Source: Paraburkholderia sp. Ac-20340 (lineage in GTDB: Bacteria > Pseudomonadota > Gammaproteobacteria > Burkholderiales > Burkholderiaceae). Taken from it: 33,557 nt of DNA. The stretch's first letter is position 1. Each line of letters starts with the position of its first letter. Of the stretch, positions 10,103-17,732 are shown in pieces. The stretch covers positions 1 through 33,557 of the forward strand of contig NZ_JAAGPR010000058.1 of assembly GCF_017104965.1 (NCBI RefSeq). Reading direction: 5' to 3'. The translations under genes were made by a program, and so were the position numbers. Below the pieces are notes generated by a model. That model did no database searches and was not told the origin of the DNA. It was given only the letters and a program-made list of their open reading frames with translations.

Positions 10103-10130
10103 AAAAAAGCCCGCTTGCAGGCGGGCTTTT
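10103..10130 (-). terminator. Intrinsic terminator of ychF
   Basis: A perfect 10-bp inverted repeat (10105-10114 with 10121-10130) has a six-base loop. On the minus strand it is followed by a run of six T (10108 to 10103). It begins 23 bases after the ychF stop codon. Confidence 0.9.
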
Positions 10131-10152
10131 CGGCACTTCCAGACAGCGTCGC

Positions 10153-11247
10153 TTAAACGTTGAACAGGAAGTTCATCACGTCGCCGTCGTGCACGACATA
10201 TTCCTTGCCTTCGGCGCGCATCTTGCCGGCTTCCTTCGCGCCGGTTTCGCCCTTGTACTGGATGTAGTCGTCGAACGCGATGGTCTGCGCGCGGATGAAG
10301 CCGCGCTCGAAGTCCGTGTGGATCGCGCCGGCGGCCTGCGGGGCCGTATCGCCAACGTGAATCGTCCACGCGCGCACTTCCTTCACGCCTGCCGTGAAGT
10401 ACGTTTGCAGACCGAGCAGACGGAAGCCCGCGCGGATCACGCGGTCGAGGCCCGGCTCTTCCATGCCCATGTCCGAGAGGAAGGCGATCTTGTCTTCGTC
10501 GTCCAGATCGGCGATTTCCGCTTCGATCGCGGCGCACACGGCCACGACCGGCGCACCTTCGGCTTCGGCGTGCTTGCGCACGGCGTCGAGGTACGGGTTG
10601 TTGTCGAAGCCGTCGTCCTTCACGTTGGCGACGTACATCGTCTTCTTCGCCGTGATCAGGCAGAACGGCTTGAGCAGCGCCTGTTCGTCTTCGTTCAGGT
10701 CGAGCGCGCGCACCGGCTTGGCCTGGTCGAGCTGGGCGCGCACGCGCTCCAGCACGGCGACGAGCTTCGCCGCTTCCTTGTCGTTACCCGACTTGGCCGC
10801 CTTCGAGTAGCGCGTGAGCGACTTTTCGACGGTGCTGAGGTCGGCCAGCGCCAGTTCGGTGTTGATGACTTCGATGTCCGCGAGCGGATCGACCTTGCCG
10901 GCGACGTGAATCACGTTCTCGTCTTCGAAGCAGCGCACGACGTGGGTGATCGCATCGGTTTCGCGGATGTTGGCGAGGAACTGGTTGCCCAGACCTTCAC
11001 CCTTGCTCGCGCCCGCGACCAGACCGGCGATGTCGACGAATTCGACCACGGCCGGCACGACGCGCTCGGGCTTGACGATCTCGGAGAGCGCCTTCAGACG
11101 CGGGTCCGGCACTTCCACGACGCCGACGTTCGGCTCGATCGTGCAGAACGGATAGTTTTCAGCCGCGATGCCGGCTTTGGTCAGCGCGTTGAAGAGGGTG
11201 GACTTGCCGACGTTGGGCAGGCCGACGATGCCGCATTTGAGGCTCAT
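10153..11247 (-). CDS. ychF: Redox-regulated ATPase YchF (Obg-family)
   Basis: YchF is a universally conserved P-loop protein of the Obg/TRAFAC class that binds ATP rather than GTP and associates with ribosomes; it is implicated in translation and oxidative stress responses. The 364-residue length is standard. The G1 loop GLPNVGKSTLFNAL (8-21), the G2 region SAENYPFCTIEPN-like at 28-40, and the G3 VDIAGLVAGASKGEGLGN (about 72-89) are visible. A coiled-coil domain lies in the middle, and a C-terminal TGS domain (about 280-364) ends in DVMNFLFNV. The ATG at 11247 starts exactly at the conserved MSLKCGIVGLPN. A 348-base region separates it from the divergent hydroxylase gene. Confidence 0.97.
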   Translation of the reverse strand: MSLKCGIVGLPNVGKSTLFNALTKAGIAAENYPFCTIEPNVGVVEVPDPRLKALSEIVKPERVVPAVVEFVDIAGLVAGASKGEGLGNQFLANIRETDAITHVVRCFEDENVIHVAGKVDPLADIEVINTELALADLSTVEKSLTRYSKAAKSGNDKEAAKLVAVLERVRAQLDQAKPVRALDLNEDEQALLKPFCLITAKKTMYVANVKDDGFDNNPYLDAVRKHAEAEGAPVVAVCAAIEAEIADLDDEDKIAFLSDMGMEEPGLDRVIRAGFRLLGLQTYFTAGVKEVRAWTIHVGDTAPQAAGAIHTDFERGFIRAQTIAFDDYIQYKGETGAKEAGKMRAEGKEYVVHDGDVMNFLFNV

Positions 11248-11595
11248 GAAATTCTCTGCATGTCAGGGTGGCGACGTGCGGCTCGCCGGGGTCGGGCGTG
11301 AGCTGCGGGGCCGGACCGGCTGGCGCGGGAGCGCCTGGCGGGCAGCCCGGATGGCACGAAAATGCACGTCAGGGGCGTGACGCGAAGTCACGAAAACCGT
11401 AATTGTAACCTTGTCCGCGCATGGCTTTGACGATGGCTGTGGCGCGATGCGCAAGCGGCGTAAAGGGCGCGATCCGGTGCGGGCGCCGAAGTCCCTGCGG
11501 CAAGCCACCGCGCCCGCTTGCCGTAACGCAAGCGGCGGTGCGCCGGGCTGCCCATCCGGCCCTGTCAGACAAGGCCCCGCAGCTATAATGCGCGG
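11248..11595. other. Divergent intergenic region between ychF and the hydroxylase gene
   Basis: No gene is seen here. A TACAAT box on the minus strand at 11402-11407 could serve ychF with a leader of about 150 bases, but no convincing -35 accompanies it. The plus-strand promoter of the hydroxylase gene is at its right end. The remaining sequence is GC-rich without strong repeats. Confidence 0.5.
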
Positions 11596-11596
11596 A
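11562..11596 (+). promoter_or_regulatory. Promoter predicted to give a leaderless mRNA
   Basis: A perfect -10 box TATAAT is at 11584-11589, with CTGTCA (4 of 6 to TTGACA) at 11562-11567 and a 16-bp spacer. Transcription should start about seven bases after the -10 box, at 11596, which is the A of the ATG start codon of the downstream gene. No Shine-Dalgarno sequence can fit between. Confidence 0.6.
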
Positions 11597-12768
11597 TGAC
11601 TGCAAGCAACCAGACCTTTGATGTCGCCGTGATCGGCGGCGGGCTCGTCGGCAAGTCGGCGGCGCTGGCGCTGACCCAGAACGGCCTGCGCGTGGCGCTG
11701 CTCGCGCAACCCTGCGCGCCGCTGCCGCCCGGCGCCGTGTTCGACGCGCGCGTCTACGCTTTCTCGCGCAGCTCCGAGGCGCTGTTCGAGCGGCTGCGGG
11801 TCTGGCAGGCGGTCGACGCCACGCGCCTCACGCCGGTCTACGACATGCGCGTGTTCGGCGACGCGGCCGCGGAACTGCACTTCTCGGCGTATCAGGCTTC
11901 GGTTTCGCACCTCGCGTGGATCGCCGAATCGTCGCTGGTCGAACGCGCGCTGGATTCCGCGCTGCATTTCCAGCCCAATCTCACCTGGATCGATTCGCGC
12001 GCGCAAACGCTCGACATCAAGCCGGACGCCGCCGTGATCGGCCTCGCCAACGGCCGAACGATCGAAGCCGATCTGGCCGTGGGCGCCGACGGCGCGCATT
12101 CGTGGGTGCGTTCGCAGATCGGTTCGAAGGTCGATCGCCGCGATTACCGGCAGACCGGCGTGGTCGCCAATTTCCGCGCGCAGAAGCCGCACGGCGAATG
12201 CGCGTACCAATGGTTCCGCGATGGCGAGATCATCGCGTTGCTGCCGTTGCCCGATCAGCACGTCTCGCTCGTGTGGTCCGCGCAGAGCGAGCATGCCGAA
12301 GCGCTCCTCAAGCTCGAACCCGAACAACTCGCCGCCGAAGTCGAACGCGCCACGCAAAATCTGCACGGCGCGCTCGAATGCGTGACGCCCGCGCGCGGTT
12401 TCCCGCTTTCGCTGCAAACGGTCGACAAGCTGATTGCGCCGCGCGTCGCGCTGGTGGGCGACGCCGCGCATCTGATTCACCCGCTCGCCGGGCAGGGTGT
12501 GAACCTGGGCCTGCGCGACGTGGCTGCGCTGGTCGACGTGATCGCGAAGAAGGAAGCGTTCCGCGATCTCGGCGATACCGTGCTGCTGCGCCGTTACGAG
12601 CGCGGCCGCCGCGAGGACATTCAGAAGCTCGTCGTGGCCACCGACGGTCTGCAGCGCCTCTTCGCCGTGCCCGGCACGATCGCGCGCGCGGTGCGCAACA
12701 CCGGCATGGCGTTCGTCGGCGCGCAGCCGCTCGTCAAACGCTGGCTCGTCGCTGCGGCGCTCGGCTGA
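11596..12768 (+). CDS. UbiH/UbiF/VisC-family FAD-dependent hydroxylase
   Basis: A 390-residue flavoprotein monooxygenase of the UbiH/UbiF/Coq6 type, probably hydroxylating an intermediate of ubiquinone synthesis at the membrane. The N-terminal Rossmann motif is VIGGGLVGKSAALAL (about 9-23). The mid-protein DG motif reads VGADGAHSWVRSQIG, and the FAD ribityl-binding GD motif is VALVGDAAHLIHPLAGQGVNLG near residue 290. Which ring position it attacks cannot be told from sequence alone, so no symbol is given. The start codon coincides with the predicted transcription start, suggesting leaderless translation. dsbC follows after about 200 bases, with a possible promoter of its own. Confidence 0.9.
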   Translation: MTASNQTFDVAVIGGGLVGKSAALALTQNGLRVALLAQPCAPLPPGAVFDARVYAFSRSSEALFERLRVWQAVDATRLTPVYDMRVFGDAAAELHFSAYQASVSHLAWIAESSLVERALDSALHFQPNLTWIDSRAQTLDIKPDAAVIGLANGRTIEADLAVGADGAHSWVRSQIGSKVDRRDYRQTGVVANFRAQKPHGECAYQWFRDGEIIALLPLPDQHVSLVWSAQSEHAEALLKLEPEQLAAEVERATQNLHGALECVTPARGFPLSLQTVDKLIAPRVALVGDAAHLIHPLAGQGVNLGLRDVAALVDVIAKKEAFRDLGDTVLLRRYERGRREDIQKLVVATDGLQRLFAVPGTIARAVRNTGMAFVGAQPLVKRWLVAAALG

Positions 12769-12836
12769 TTTATCGCCGCCCCTGCAACTCCCAGGCGCCG
12801 CGCGGGCATTTCCGATGCTCCAGGCCTCAAGCGGCT

Positions 12837-12842
12837 TAGAAT
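12837..12842 (+). promoter_or_regulatory. Possible dsbC promoter -10 box
   Basis: TAGAAT (5 of 6 to TATAAT) lies about 130 bases upstream of the dsbC start, in the context GGCTTAGAATGG. No good -35 hexamer is found 16-18 bases upstream, so the call is tentative; dsbC might also be read from the hydroxylase promoter. Confidence 0.35.
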
Positions 12843-12972
12843 GGCGGATCAGGCCGTGCCGGCGTCAGGTTCGATCGAATCGACCGATATCGATCCGATC
12901 CGCGCCCGAATTTCACCTGGACCGTGTCGCGCACCGAACCTGCGCCGCGTTCCCGAATCAGGAAAGCATTCC

Positions 12973-13704
12973 ATGCAAAAGCGTATCCGCATTGCCGCGC
13001 TCGTCGTCGCGGCGGCCGCCTCGGTGCTCGGCTGCTCGGCACAGGCCGACCAGACCACCGACAAGATCAAGGCCGCGCTGCAGCAGCGTCTGGGCGTCGA
13101 TGCCGGCGATATCAAGGGCATCCAGAAAGCGCCCGTCGCCGGTCTGTACGAGGTGAACCTCGGCACGCAGATCATTTATAGCGACGTCAACGGCGACTAC
13201 GTGCTGACCGGCGATCTCGTCGATACGAAAGCGCACCGCAATCTCACCGAAGCGCGTCTGGCCGAACTGAACAAGGTCGATTTTGCCAAGCTGCCGTTCG
13301 AAAACGCGGTGAAGGTGGTGAAGGGCAACGGCAAGCGCACGATCGCGGTGTTCTCCGATCCGAACTGCCCGTACTGCCATCAGCTCGAGACCACGCTCAA
13401 GTCGATCGACAACGTGACGGTCTACACCTTCCTCTATCCGGTGCTCTCGGACGATTCGACGGCCAAGGCCAAGTCGATCTGGTGTTCGACGGACCGCGCC
13501 AAGGCGTGGGAATCGTGGATGGTGGACCGCAAGGCGCCCACCGCTGCCGGCACCTGCAACACGGCCGCGATCGACAGCAATCTGAAGCTGGGCGCGAAGA
13601 TGAACGTGAACGGCACGCCCACCGTGATTCTGGCCGATGGCCGCCGCCTGCCGGGCGCGGTCAGCGCCGACAAGCTCGAAAGCGAGCTGAGCGCCGCGCA
13701 CTGA
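12973..13704 (+). CDS. dsbC: Thiol:disulfide interchange protein DsbC
   Basis: DsbC is the periplasmic disulfide isomerase that reshuffles wrong disulfides in exported proteins; it is kept reduced by DsbD. The 243-residue precursor starts at the ATG at 12973, preceded by AGGAAAG; an upstream ATG in frame at 12841 would bury the signal peptide and is rejected. The signal peptide spans about 1-25, with probable cleavage after AQA. It also contains VLGC (18-21), which resembles a lipobox. The N-terminal dimerisation domain (about 26-85) is followed by a thioredoxin fold with active site CPYC at 132-135 in FSDPNCPYCHQLE and the cis-proline in NGTPTVILADGR. An intrinsic terminator follows the gene. 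Confidence 0.95.
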   Translation: MQKRIRIAALVVAAAASVLGCSAQADQTTDKIKAALQQRLGVDAGDIKGIQKAPVAGLYEVNLGTQIIYSDVNGDYVLTGDLVDTKAHRNLTEARLAELNKVDFAKLPFENAVKVVKGNGKRTIAVFSDPNCPYCHQLETTLKSIDNVTVYTFLYPVLSDDSTAKAKSIWCSTDRAKAWESWMVDRKAPTAAGTCNTAAIDSNLKLGAKMNVNGTPTVILADGRRLPGAVSADKLESELSAAH

Positions 13705-13721
13705 CGCCTCGCCCGAATCCG

Positions 13722-13750
13722 CCGGCCGCTTCTGCGGCCGGTACTTTTTT
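13722..13750 (+). terminator. Intrinsic terminator of dsbC
   Basis: A perfect 8-bp GC stem (13722-13729 with 13734-13741) has a TTCT loop and is followed by TAC and six T. It lies 18 bases after the dsbC stop. Confidence 0.85.
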
Positions 13751-13881
13751 GTCTGCCAGATTTTTCGCCGAATTTTTGCCGTCCCGCGTTTCGCAGACGC
13801 GCGCCACGAGCGCCCCGCCGCGCGAACGCTGGACCTAACGCTTACCGAATCGTCACCACGAATCGTCACCACACCTAGCCG

Positions 13882-15672
13882 ATGAAGCCGATCCGATACA
13901 CCATCGTCCCGAAGAATCCCGCCGCGCATCTGTTCGAGGTGACGCTCACCGTCGCCGATCCCGCGCCGGACGGCCAGCGCTTCATGCTGCCCGTGTGGAT
14001 TCCGGGCAGCTACATGGTGCGCGAATTCGCGCGCAACATCGTCACGCTGCGCGCCACCAACGAAGCGGGCCGCAAGGTGCGCGTGACCAAGACCGACAAG
14101 CATTCGTGGCAGGCCGCGCCGGTCAAGGGCGCGCTCACGCTGCGCTACGAGGTGTACGCGTGGGATCTGTCGGTGCGCGCCGCGCATCTGGACGACATGA
14201 CCGGTTTCTTCAACGGCACGAGCGTATTTCTCGCGGCGCTCGGTCACGAGGACGCGCAGCATATCGTCGATATCCAGCGCCCGGACGGTCACGCGTTCCG
14301 TCACTGGCGCGTGGCGACCGCGCTGCCGGAAGCGCGCGGCACCAAGCGCTATGGCTTCGGCGATTACACGGCGGCGAACTACGACGAGCTGATCGATCAT
14401 CCGGTGACGCTCGGCGAATTCACGCTCGCGAGCTTCAAGGCGCATGACGTGCCGCACGATATCGTGATCGCCGGCCGCGTGGTGGCGCTCGACATGGAGC
14501 GTCTGTCGAACGATCTGAAGAAGATCTGCGAAGCGCAGATCGCGATGTTCGAGCCGCGCACCAAACGCGCGCCGATGGAGCGCTACGTCTTCATGACGCA
14601 GGCCGTGAGCGACGGTTACGGCGGCCTCGAACACCGCGCATCGACGGCGCTCATCTGCAATCGCACCGATCTGCCCGTGAAAGGCAAGACCGAGATGACC
14701 GAGGGCTACCGCACCTATCTGGGTCTGTGCAGCCACGAGTATTTCCACACCTGGAACGTCAAGCGCATCAAGCCCGCGGCCTTCGTGCCCTACGACCTCG
14801 CGCAGGAGGACTACACCTCGCTGCTGTGGCTGTTCGAAGGTTTCACGTCCTACTACGACGATCTGGTGCTGGTGCGCAGCGGCCTGATTTCCGTCGATGA
14901 CTACTTCGGCCTCGTCGGCAAGACGGTGGCCGGGGTGCTGCGCGGCGCGGGGCGCCTGAAGCAGAGCGTCGCGGAAAGCTCGTTCGACGCGTGGGTCAAG
15001 TACTACCGCCAGGACGAGAACGCAGCCAACGCCATCGTCAGCTATTACACGAAGGGCTCGCTGGTCGCGCTCGCGTTCGATCTGGCGATCCGCACGGAAA
15101 CCAGCGGCCGCAAGTCGCTCGACGATGTGATGCGTCTGCTGTGGCAGCGCTACGGCCGCGACTTCTATCGCGGCAAGCCGGTGGGCGTGGGCGAGGACGA
15201 TGTCGAAGCGCTGATCGCCGAAGCCACCGGCGTGGAACTGGGCGCGCTGTTCGCCGATGCCGTGCGCGGCACGCGCGATCTGCCGCTGGCGACGCTGCTG
15301 GAGCCGTTCGGCGTCAAGCTCGAAGGCGAGCCGGAACGCGGCGCAAAGCCGTCGCTGGGCGCGCGCCTGCGCGGCGGCGCGGAAGCCACGCTCGCGGTGG
15401 TCTACGAAGGCGGCGCGGCGCAGAAGGCCGGGCTATCGGCCGGCGATGTGGTGATTGCGCTCGACGGCCTGCGCGTGACCGGCGGCAATCTCGACACGCT
15501 GCTCTCGCGCTATCAAGCGGGCGCGAAGGTGGAGATCCACGCGTTCCGCCGCGACGAACTGCGCGTTGCGCGCCTCACGCTCGACGCGCCCGATATCGCG
15601 CGCTACAAGCTCAGCGTCACCGACAAGCGTCCGGCCTCGCGCACGCTGCGCGATCGCTGGCTGGCGGCCTGA
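13882..15672 (+). CDS. M61-family metallopeptidase with PDZ domain (glycyl aminopeptidase-like)
   Basis: A 596-residue zinc peptidase of family M61. The zinc site is HEYFH at 285-289 (CSHEYFHTWNVKRIKP) with the third ligand Glu319 in WLFEGFTSYYDDL. The N-terminal 180 or so residues form the beta-sandwich typical of M61/M1 peptidases (VWIPGSYMVREFARN). A C-terminal PDZ domain (about 490-570) is seen from GGAAQKAGLSAGDVVIALDGLRV. No signal peptide is seen at the chosen start, so it is probably cytoplasmic. Characterised relatives (Sphingomonas glycyl aminopeptidase) release N-terminal glycine or alanine; the substrate here is unknown. No ribosome binding site is obvious before the ATG at 13882. 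An intrinsic terminator follows. Confidence 0.93.
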   Translation: MKPIRYTIVPKNPAAHLFEVTLTVADPAPDGQRFMLPVWIPGSYMVREFARNIVTLRATNEAGRKVRVTKTDKHSWQAAPVKGALTLRYEVYAWDLSVRAAHLDDMTGFFNGTSVFLAALGHEDAQHIVDIQRPDGHAFRHWRVATALPEARGTKRYGFGDYTAANYDELIDHPVTLGEFTLASFKAHDVPHDIVIAGRVVALDMERLSNDLKKICEAQIAMFEPRTKRAPMERYVFMTQAVSDGYGGLEHRASTALICNRTDLPVKGKTEMTEGYRTYLGLCSHEYFHTWNVKRIKPAAFVPYDLAQEDYTSLLWLFEGFTSYYDDLVLVRSGLISVDDYFGLVGKTVAGVLRGAGRLKQSVAESSFDAWVKYYRQDENAANAIVSYYTKGSLVALAFDLAIRTETSGRKSLDDVMRLLWQRYGRDFYRGKPVGVGEDDVEALIAEATGVELGALFADAVRGTRDLPLATLLEPFGVKLEGEPERGAKPSLGARLRGGAEATLAVVYEGGAAQKAGLSAGDVVIALDGLRVTGGNLDTLLSRYQAGAKVEIHAFRRDELRVARLTLDAPDIARYKLSVTDKRPASRTLRDRWLAA

Positions 15673-15741
15673 TTTTGGCTTGAAACTGGTCTGATCGCTT
15701 GATCCGGCGGCGCGACGAACGCCGCCGCACCCCACAAGAAG

Positions 15742-15772
15742 CGGCGAGGCCGATCCGGCCCCGCCGTTTTTT
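15742..15772 (+). terminator. Intrinsic terminator after the M61 peptidase gene
   Basis: An 11-bp stem with one A:C mismatch (15742-15752 with 15756-15766) has a three-base loop and is followed by six T. Confidence 0.85.
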
Positions 15773-15780
15773 ATGCCCGC

Positions 15781-15804
15781 GATTGTTCTACCGTTGCAAC
15801 AATC
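15781..15804 (+). promoter_or_regulatory. Inverted repeat upstream of azoreductase gene
   Basis: GATTGTT (15781-15787) and AACAATC (15798-15804) are perfect inverted copies separated by 10 bases, giving a 24-bp dyad. An internal GTTGCAAC palindrome sits in the right half. The ATTGTT-N10-AACAAT layout is like LysR- or MarR-type operators. The site lies about 95 bases before the azoR start. The binding protein is unknown and no regulator gene is adjacent. Confidence 0.4.
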
Positions 15805-15896
15805 CGTCATCGGCGGGCTACTTTTTCGGGGCGCAGCAAAAAAACACAATGGCTCCACTCGCGCAACACCGCGCACACAGACCCGAAGGAGTGACC

Positions 15897-16493
15897 ATGA
15901 CCACGATCCTGCAAATCAATTCCGCCGCCCGCTCGCAAGGCGCCCAGTCGACGCTGCTCGTCAACGAATTGACGGCCAAGCTGCAACAATCGAATCCGGG
16001 CGCGCAAGTCGTCTCGCGTAACCTGCAAGCCGATCCGCTGCCGCACCTGGACGACAGCGTCCTCGGCGCGTTCTTCACGCCCGCCGACCAGCGCACGCCG
16101 GAACAGCAGGCTATCGCCGCACGCAGCGAAGCACTGATCGCCGAACTGCAAGCCGCCGACATCGTCGTGATCGGTGCGCCGCTGTACAACTTCGGCATCT
16201 CGTCGCAACTGAAGACGTACTTCGACTGGATCGCCCGCGCTGGCATCACGTTCCAGTACACGGCGAACGGCCCCGAAGGCCTCGTGAAGGGCAAGAAGGT
16301 GTTCGTGGTGTCGGCACGCGGCGGCAAGTACCAAGGCACCGCGCACGACAGCCAGACGCCGTACCTGACGTCGTTCCTGGGCTTCCTCGGCATGACCGAC
16401 GTGAACTTCATCTACGCCGAAGGCCTGAACATGGGCCCGGAAGCTGCCAGCGCAGCGCTCGCCGGCGCGCGCGAAGCCATCGCCGCTGCTTAA
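15897..16493 (+). CDS. azoR: FMN-dependent NADH:quinone/azo oxidoreductase AzoR
   Basis: A flavodoxin-fold, FMN-binding cytosolic dimer that reduces quinones and azo dyes by two-electron steps with NAD(P)H; it is thought to protect against quinone and thiol stress. The 198-residue length fits the family. The phosphate-binding loop SAARSQGAQSTLLVNEL lies at about 9-25. The FMN-contacting segments GAPLYNFGISSQLKTYFDWIARAGITF (about 94-120) and VSARGG (about 137-142) are conserved. The ATG at 15897 is chosen because GAAGGAG lies just upstream and the family N-terminus MTTILQINSS-like starts there. It sits between two terminators, so it is probably a single-gene unit, with a candidate operator upstream. 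Confidence 0.94.
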   Translation: MTTILQINSAARSQGAQSTLLVNELTAKLQQSNPGAQVVSRNLQADPLPHLDDSVLGAFFTPADQRTPEQQAIAARSEALIAELQAADIVVIGAPLYNFGISSQLKTYFDWIARAGITFQYTANGPEGLVKGKKVFVVSARGGKYQGTAHDSQTPYLTSFLGFLGMTDVNFIYAEGLNMGPEAASAALAGAREAIAAA

Positions 16494-16530
16494 GCAATGA
16501 CGCAGGCCGCGCTTCGTTGCGCGGCAAAGC

Positions 16531-16566
16531 AAAAACGCCACGAAAGCGATTTCGTGGCGTTTTTTT
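16531..16566. terminator. Bidirectional terminator between azoR and ung
   Basis: A perfect 11-bp stem (16535-16545 with 16550-16560) closes a GCGA (GNRA-type) tetraloop. T runs follow on the plus strand (16561-16566) and on the minus strand (16535-16531). It can end both azoR and the convergent ung. Confidence 0.93.
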
Positions 16567-16593
16567 ATGGCGTTTGTGCTGGCGAGAAAAACC

Positions 16594-17574
16594 TCAGGCG
16601 AGCACTTCGCCGACTTCCGGCAAGCGCCATTCGATCGGCTGGCGGCCGTGGGCCTGCAGGTAGGCGTTCGCCTGCACGAAATGCCCGCAGCCCAGAAAGC
16701 CGCGATGCGCCGAAAGCGGCGACGGATGCGGCGCTTCCAGCACGCAATGCTCGCCATTGCCGAGCAGCGCGCGCTTGTTCTGCGCATGCGCGCCCCAGAG
16801 CATGAACACCAGATTCTGGTGACGCGTGGCGAGTTCGCGGATCAGCGTATCGGTGCAACGTTCCCAGCCGCGCTTCGCGTGGCTCGCGGCGTTGGCGCGC
16901 TCGACCGTCAGCACGGTGTTGAGCAGCAGCACGCCCTGACGCGCCCAGGCGTCGAGACAACCGTGCGCGGGCGCGTCGATGCCCAGGCTCGCCGCGATCT
17001 CCTTGAACATATTGCGCAGCGACGGCGGCGGACGCACGCCCGGCGGCACCGAAAACGCCAGGCCATGCGCCTGCGGCGTGCCGCGATCGTCGCCGTGATA
17101 CGGGTCCTGGCCGAGGATCACCACTTTGACGTCGTCGGGCGAGGTCAGGCGCAGCGCGCGGAACACATCGGCGGGATAGACGGTCTTGCCCGCGTCGCGC
17201 TCGGCGTCGACGAATGTGCAGAGCGGCGCAAAGGCGTCGCTGGCGATGAACGGATCGAGCAGGCCGCGCCACGCAGCGGGCAGGGCGGCGAACTGGTCTT
17301 CGAGGCGCGCGGGTGCGGCAGCGGTCTGGGTCATGGTTTTGGCGGGAGCAGGTGCGGGCACGGGTGCGGCGTCTTGCAGGGTTGCTGCGGTGCTCGTGGC
17401 AGCCGGCAGCGGAAATTCGTCATCCCCGAACAGCGAAAAAATCGTGATCTGGCGCGGATCGACTTCAGGCAAGGCCGGGTCGTCGAGGGTGGCCTGCGCG
17501 AGATCGGGCAGAGCGTCGTCGAAGAGCGAGGCTTGCACCGGCGTCGCGGCGCGCGTGCGTTTCGTGGATGTCAT
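16594..17574 (-). CDS. ung: Uracil-DNA glycosylase with N-terminal extension
   Basis: Family 1 UDG excises uracil from DNA to start base-excision repair. The catalytic domain shows the water-activating motif VVILGQDPYHG with Asp157 and the leucine-loop motif APHPSPLSAHRGFLG near the C-terminus. The start chosen is the ATG at 17574 (326 residues); the frame stays open to a TTG at 17595, which would add seven residues. The protein is about 100 residues longer than E. coli Ung. The extra N-terminus is Ala/Pro/Asp-rich and low in complexity, but contains QASLF at residues 14-18, which fits the bacterial sliding-clamp-binding consensus. The gene lies downstream of the trp operon terminator and upstream of a bidirectional terminator, so it is likely transcribed alone. 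Confidence 0.95.
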   Translation of the reverse strand: MTSTKRTRAATPVQASLFDDALPDLAQATLDDPALPEVDPRQITIFSLFGDDEFPLPAATSTAATLQDAAPVPAPAPAKTMTQTAAAPARLEDQFAALPAAWRGLLDPFIASDAFAPLCTFVDAERDAGKTVYPADVFRALRLTSPDDVKVVILGQDPYHGDDRGTPQAHGLAFSVPPGVRPPPSLRNMFKEIAASLGIDAPAHGCLDAWARQGVLLLNTVLTVERANAASHAKRGWERCTDTLIRELATRHQNLVFMLWGAHAQNKRALLGNGEHCVLEAPHPSPLSAHRGFLGCGHFVQANAYLQAHGRQPIEWRLPEVGEVLA

Positions 17575-17689
17575 GGGCGGGAAGTGTCGCAGCAAACTCG
17601 CGGCGGTTCAATGCGGCGGGCGCGGCGTGGGGCGCTTCGGTATTTGTTGTGCAACTAACTGCGGGTTCGCGCTGAAAGTGTCGGGCGAT

Positions 17690-17716
17690 AAAAAACGGCG
17701 CGATTGTATCGCGCCG
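17690..17716 (-). terminator. Intrinsic terminator of the trp operon
   Basis: A 9-bp perfect stem (17696-17704 with 17708-17716) has a three-base loop. On the minus strand six T follow (17695 to 17690). It lies 17 bases after the stop of the CYTH gene, the last gene of the trp run. Confidence 0.9.
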
Positions 17717-17732
17717 CCTGAGGGTTCTGGAT

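Noticed and set aside
12841..12972. Earlier in-frame ATG for dsbC at 12841
   Set aside because: It would put 44 residues before a clear signal peptide and lacks a ribosome binding site; the ATG at 12973 has AGGAAAG.
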